In this document: in pieces, positions 44,412 to 44,718 of the stretch | How the letters are laid out: each line of letters begins with the position of its first letter | Numbering within the stretch: the stretch's first letter is position 1 | Origin: Parablautia muri | Lineage (GTDB): Bacteria; Bacillota; Clostridia; Lachnospirales; Lachnospiraceae | NCBI RefSeq assembly: GCF_009917485.1 | Contig: NZ_QZDT01000034.1 | Location: 1-44,718 of the forward strand | Reading direction: 5' to 3' | Length of the DNA stretch: 44,718 nucleotides | Notes under the pieces: generated by a model | Database searches by the model: none | What the model was told of the DNA's origin: nothing | The model's input: only the letters and a program-made list of their open reading frames with translations | Position numbers and translations under genes: made by a program

Positions 44412-44632
44412 AACAGTCATCACATTTTGCAAGCGGGTTTATGAAACAATGATAGCATGCTTTGATAGTGAGCTTATGAAACGATAGCATTACACTTGAC
44501 AGTGGGCTTTATGAAACAACGGGCATCATGCTTTGACAGTGACTTACTGTAAAAAAGGTTCAGCACACTTGAGCTGTGTCTATATTCAAAGCAAATGCCG
44601 TTACGCTTCGCGAGTCGGCTAATTGTAAAAAA
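44412..44632 (+). repeat. second tandem array of family 1-like repeats
   Basis: About six units of 35-39 bases begin near 44412, 44450, 44485, 44520, 44559 and 44594. Common pieces are (t/c)atgctttga(t/c)agtg and cttatgaaac. The last unit (gccgttacgc-ttc-gcgagtcggc, taattgtaaaa) is closest to the family 1 consensus. No gene is visible in 44381-44718. Confidence 0.6.
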
Positions 44633-44673
44633 GAACAGGTAAAAACCCAATGTCATTTAGATAAGGACGATGC

Positions 44674-44715
44674 AAAGAACAGTGTATGTAGAAATATGTA
44701 CCCTGTTCTTTTTTT
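44674..44715 (+). terminator. intrinsic terminator at right edge, with alternative 5' arm
   Basis: aaagaacag (44674-44682) pairs with ctgttcttt (44703-44711), then TTTT. An earlier arm, aaaaaagaacaggta (44627-44641), can pair with the same 3' arm (taccctgttctttttt, 44699-44714) with one bulge, so two alternative hairpins compete. Confidence 0.65.
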
Positions 44716-44718
44716 GTA

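Overview
The window looks like chromosomal DNA from a spore-forming anaerobic Firmicute, most likely a Lachnospiraceae (Clostridia) member. The pointers are spoIVA, a GerA/SpoVAF-type germination protein, an anaerobic class III ribonucleotide reductase (nrdDG), frequent TTG/GTG starts behind strong AGGAGG-type ribosome binding sites, a long-form PRPP synthetase, a short MetH, and the DUF512-der-plsY-gpsA gene order. The genus cannot be decided. Almost all genes are on the + strand; only the lipoprotein, the histidine phosphatase and prs are on the - strand. I saw no rRNA, tRNA, CRISPR array, complete insertion sequence or prophage.

Layout. 1-1203: small membrane protein and a divergent lipoprotein. 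1485-11422: amino-acid synthesis, with a B12 methionine synthase lacking its activation domain, then ilvB, two tandem ilvN-type regulatory subunits and ilvC (terminator at 8048), then leuC-leuD and a membrane-anchored SurA/PrsA-like protein. ilvD, leuA and leuB are not here. 11470-16035: histidine phosphatase, then an OmpR-type two-component system with a 900-residue kinase. 16148-22179: prs (minus), then DUF512 radical SAM, der, plsY and gpsA. 22367-24491: MoxR ATPase plus VWA protein. 24491-24885: a highly structured leader with a duplicated fold in front of tyrS. 26387-28769: YgjP-like metalloprotease and spoIVA with a sigma-E-like promoter. 28923-31799: nucleoside salvage (purine nucleoside phosphorylase, cytidine deaminase, MtaD-type deaminase). 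31911-39112: chemoreceptor, membrane-anchored MutS-like ATPase, 42-residue membrane peptide, a MITE-like element, YjjG-like phosphatase, WYL regulator and aminotransferase. 39353-42849: nucleotide reduction (NrdR-box promoter, nrdD, nrdG, dut). 42962-44380: GerA-family germination protein with a sigma-G-like promoter. The window ends in a repeat array and a terminator.

Most genes are ordinary. The unusual signal is in the spacers. At least four families of short, hairpin-forming interspersed repeats recur here. One (about 36 bp, consensus near aaacgctgtcacgctttgcg + agtcagcttattgtaa) occurs singly and in two degenerate tandem arrays (42203-42384 and 44412-44632), and its copies show compensatory stem changes. 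The spacer before tyrS has two diverged copies of the same three-stem fold and no recognisable T-box. These, plus a 106-bp MITE-like element at 35888-35993, are the best candidates for something undescribed.
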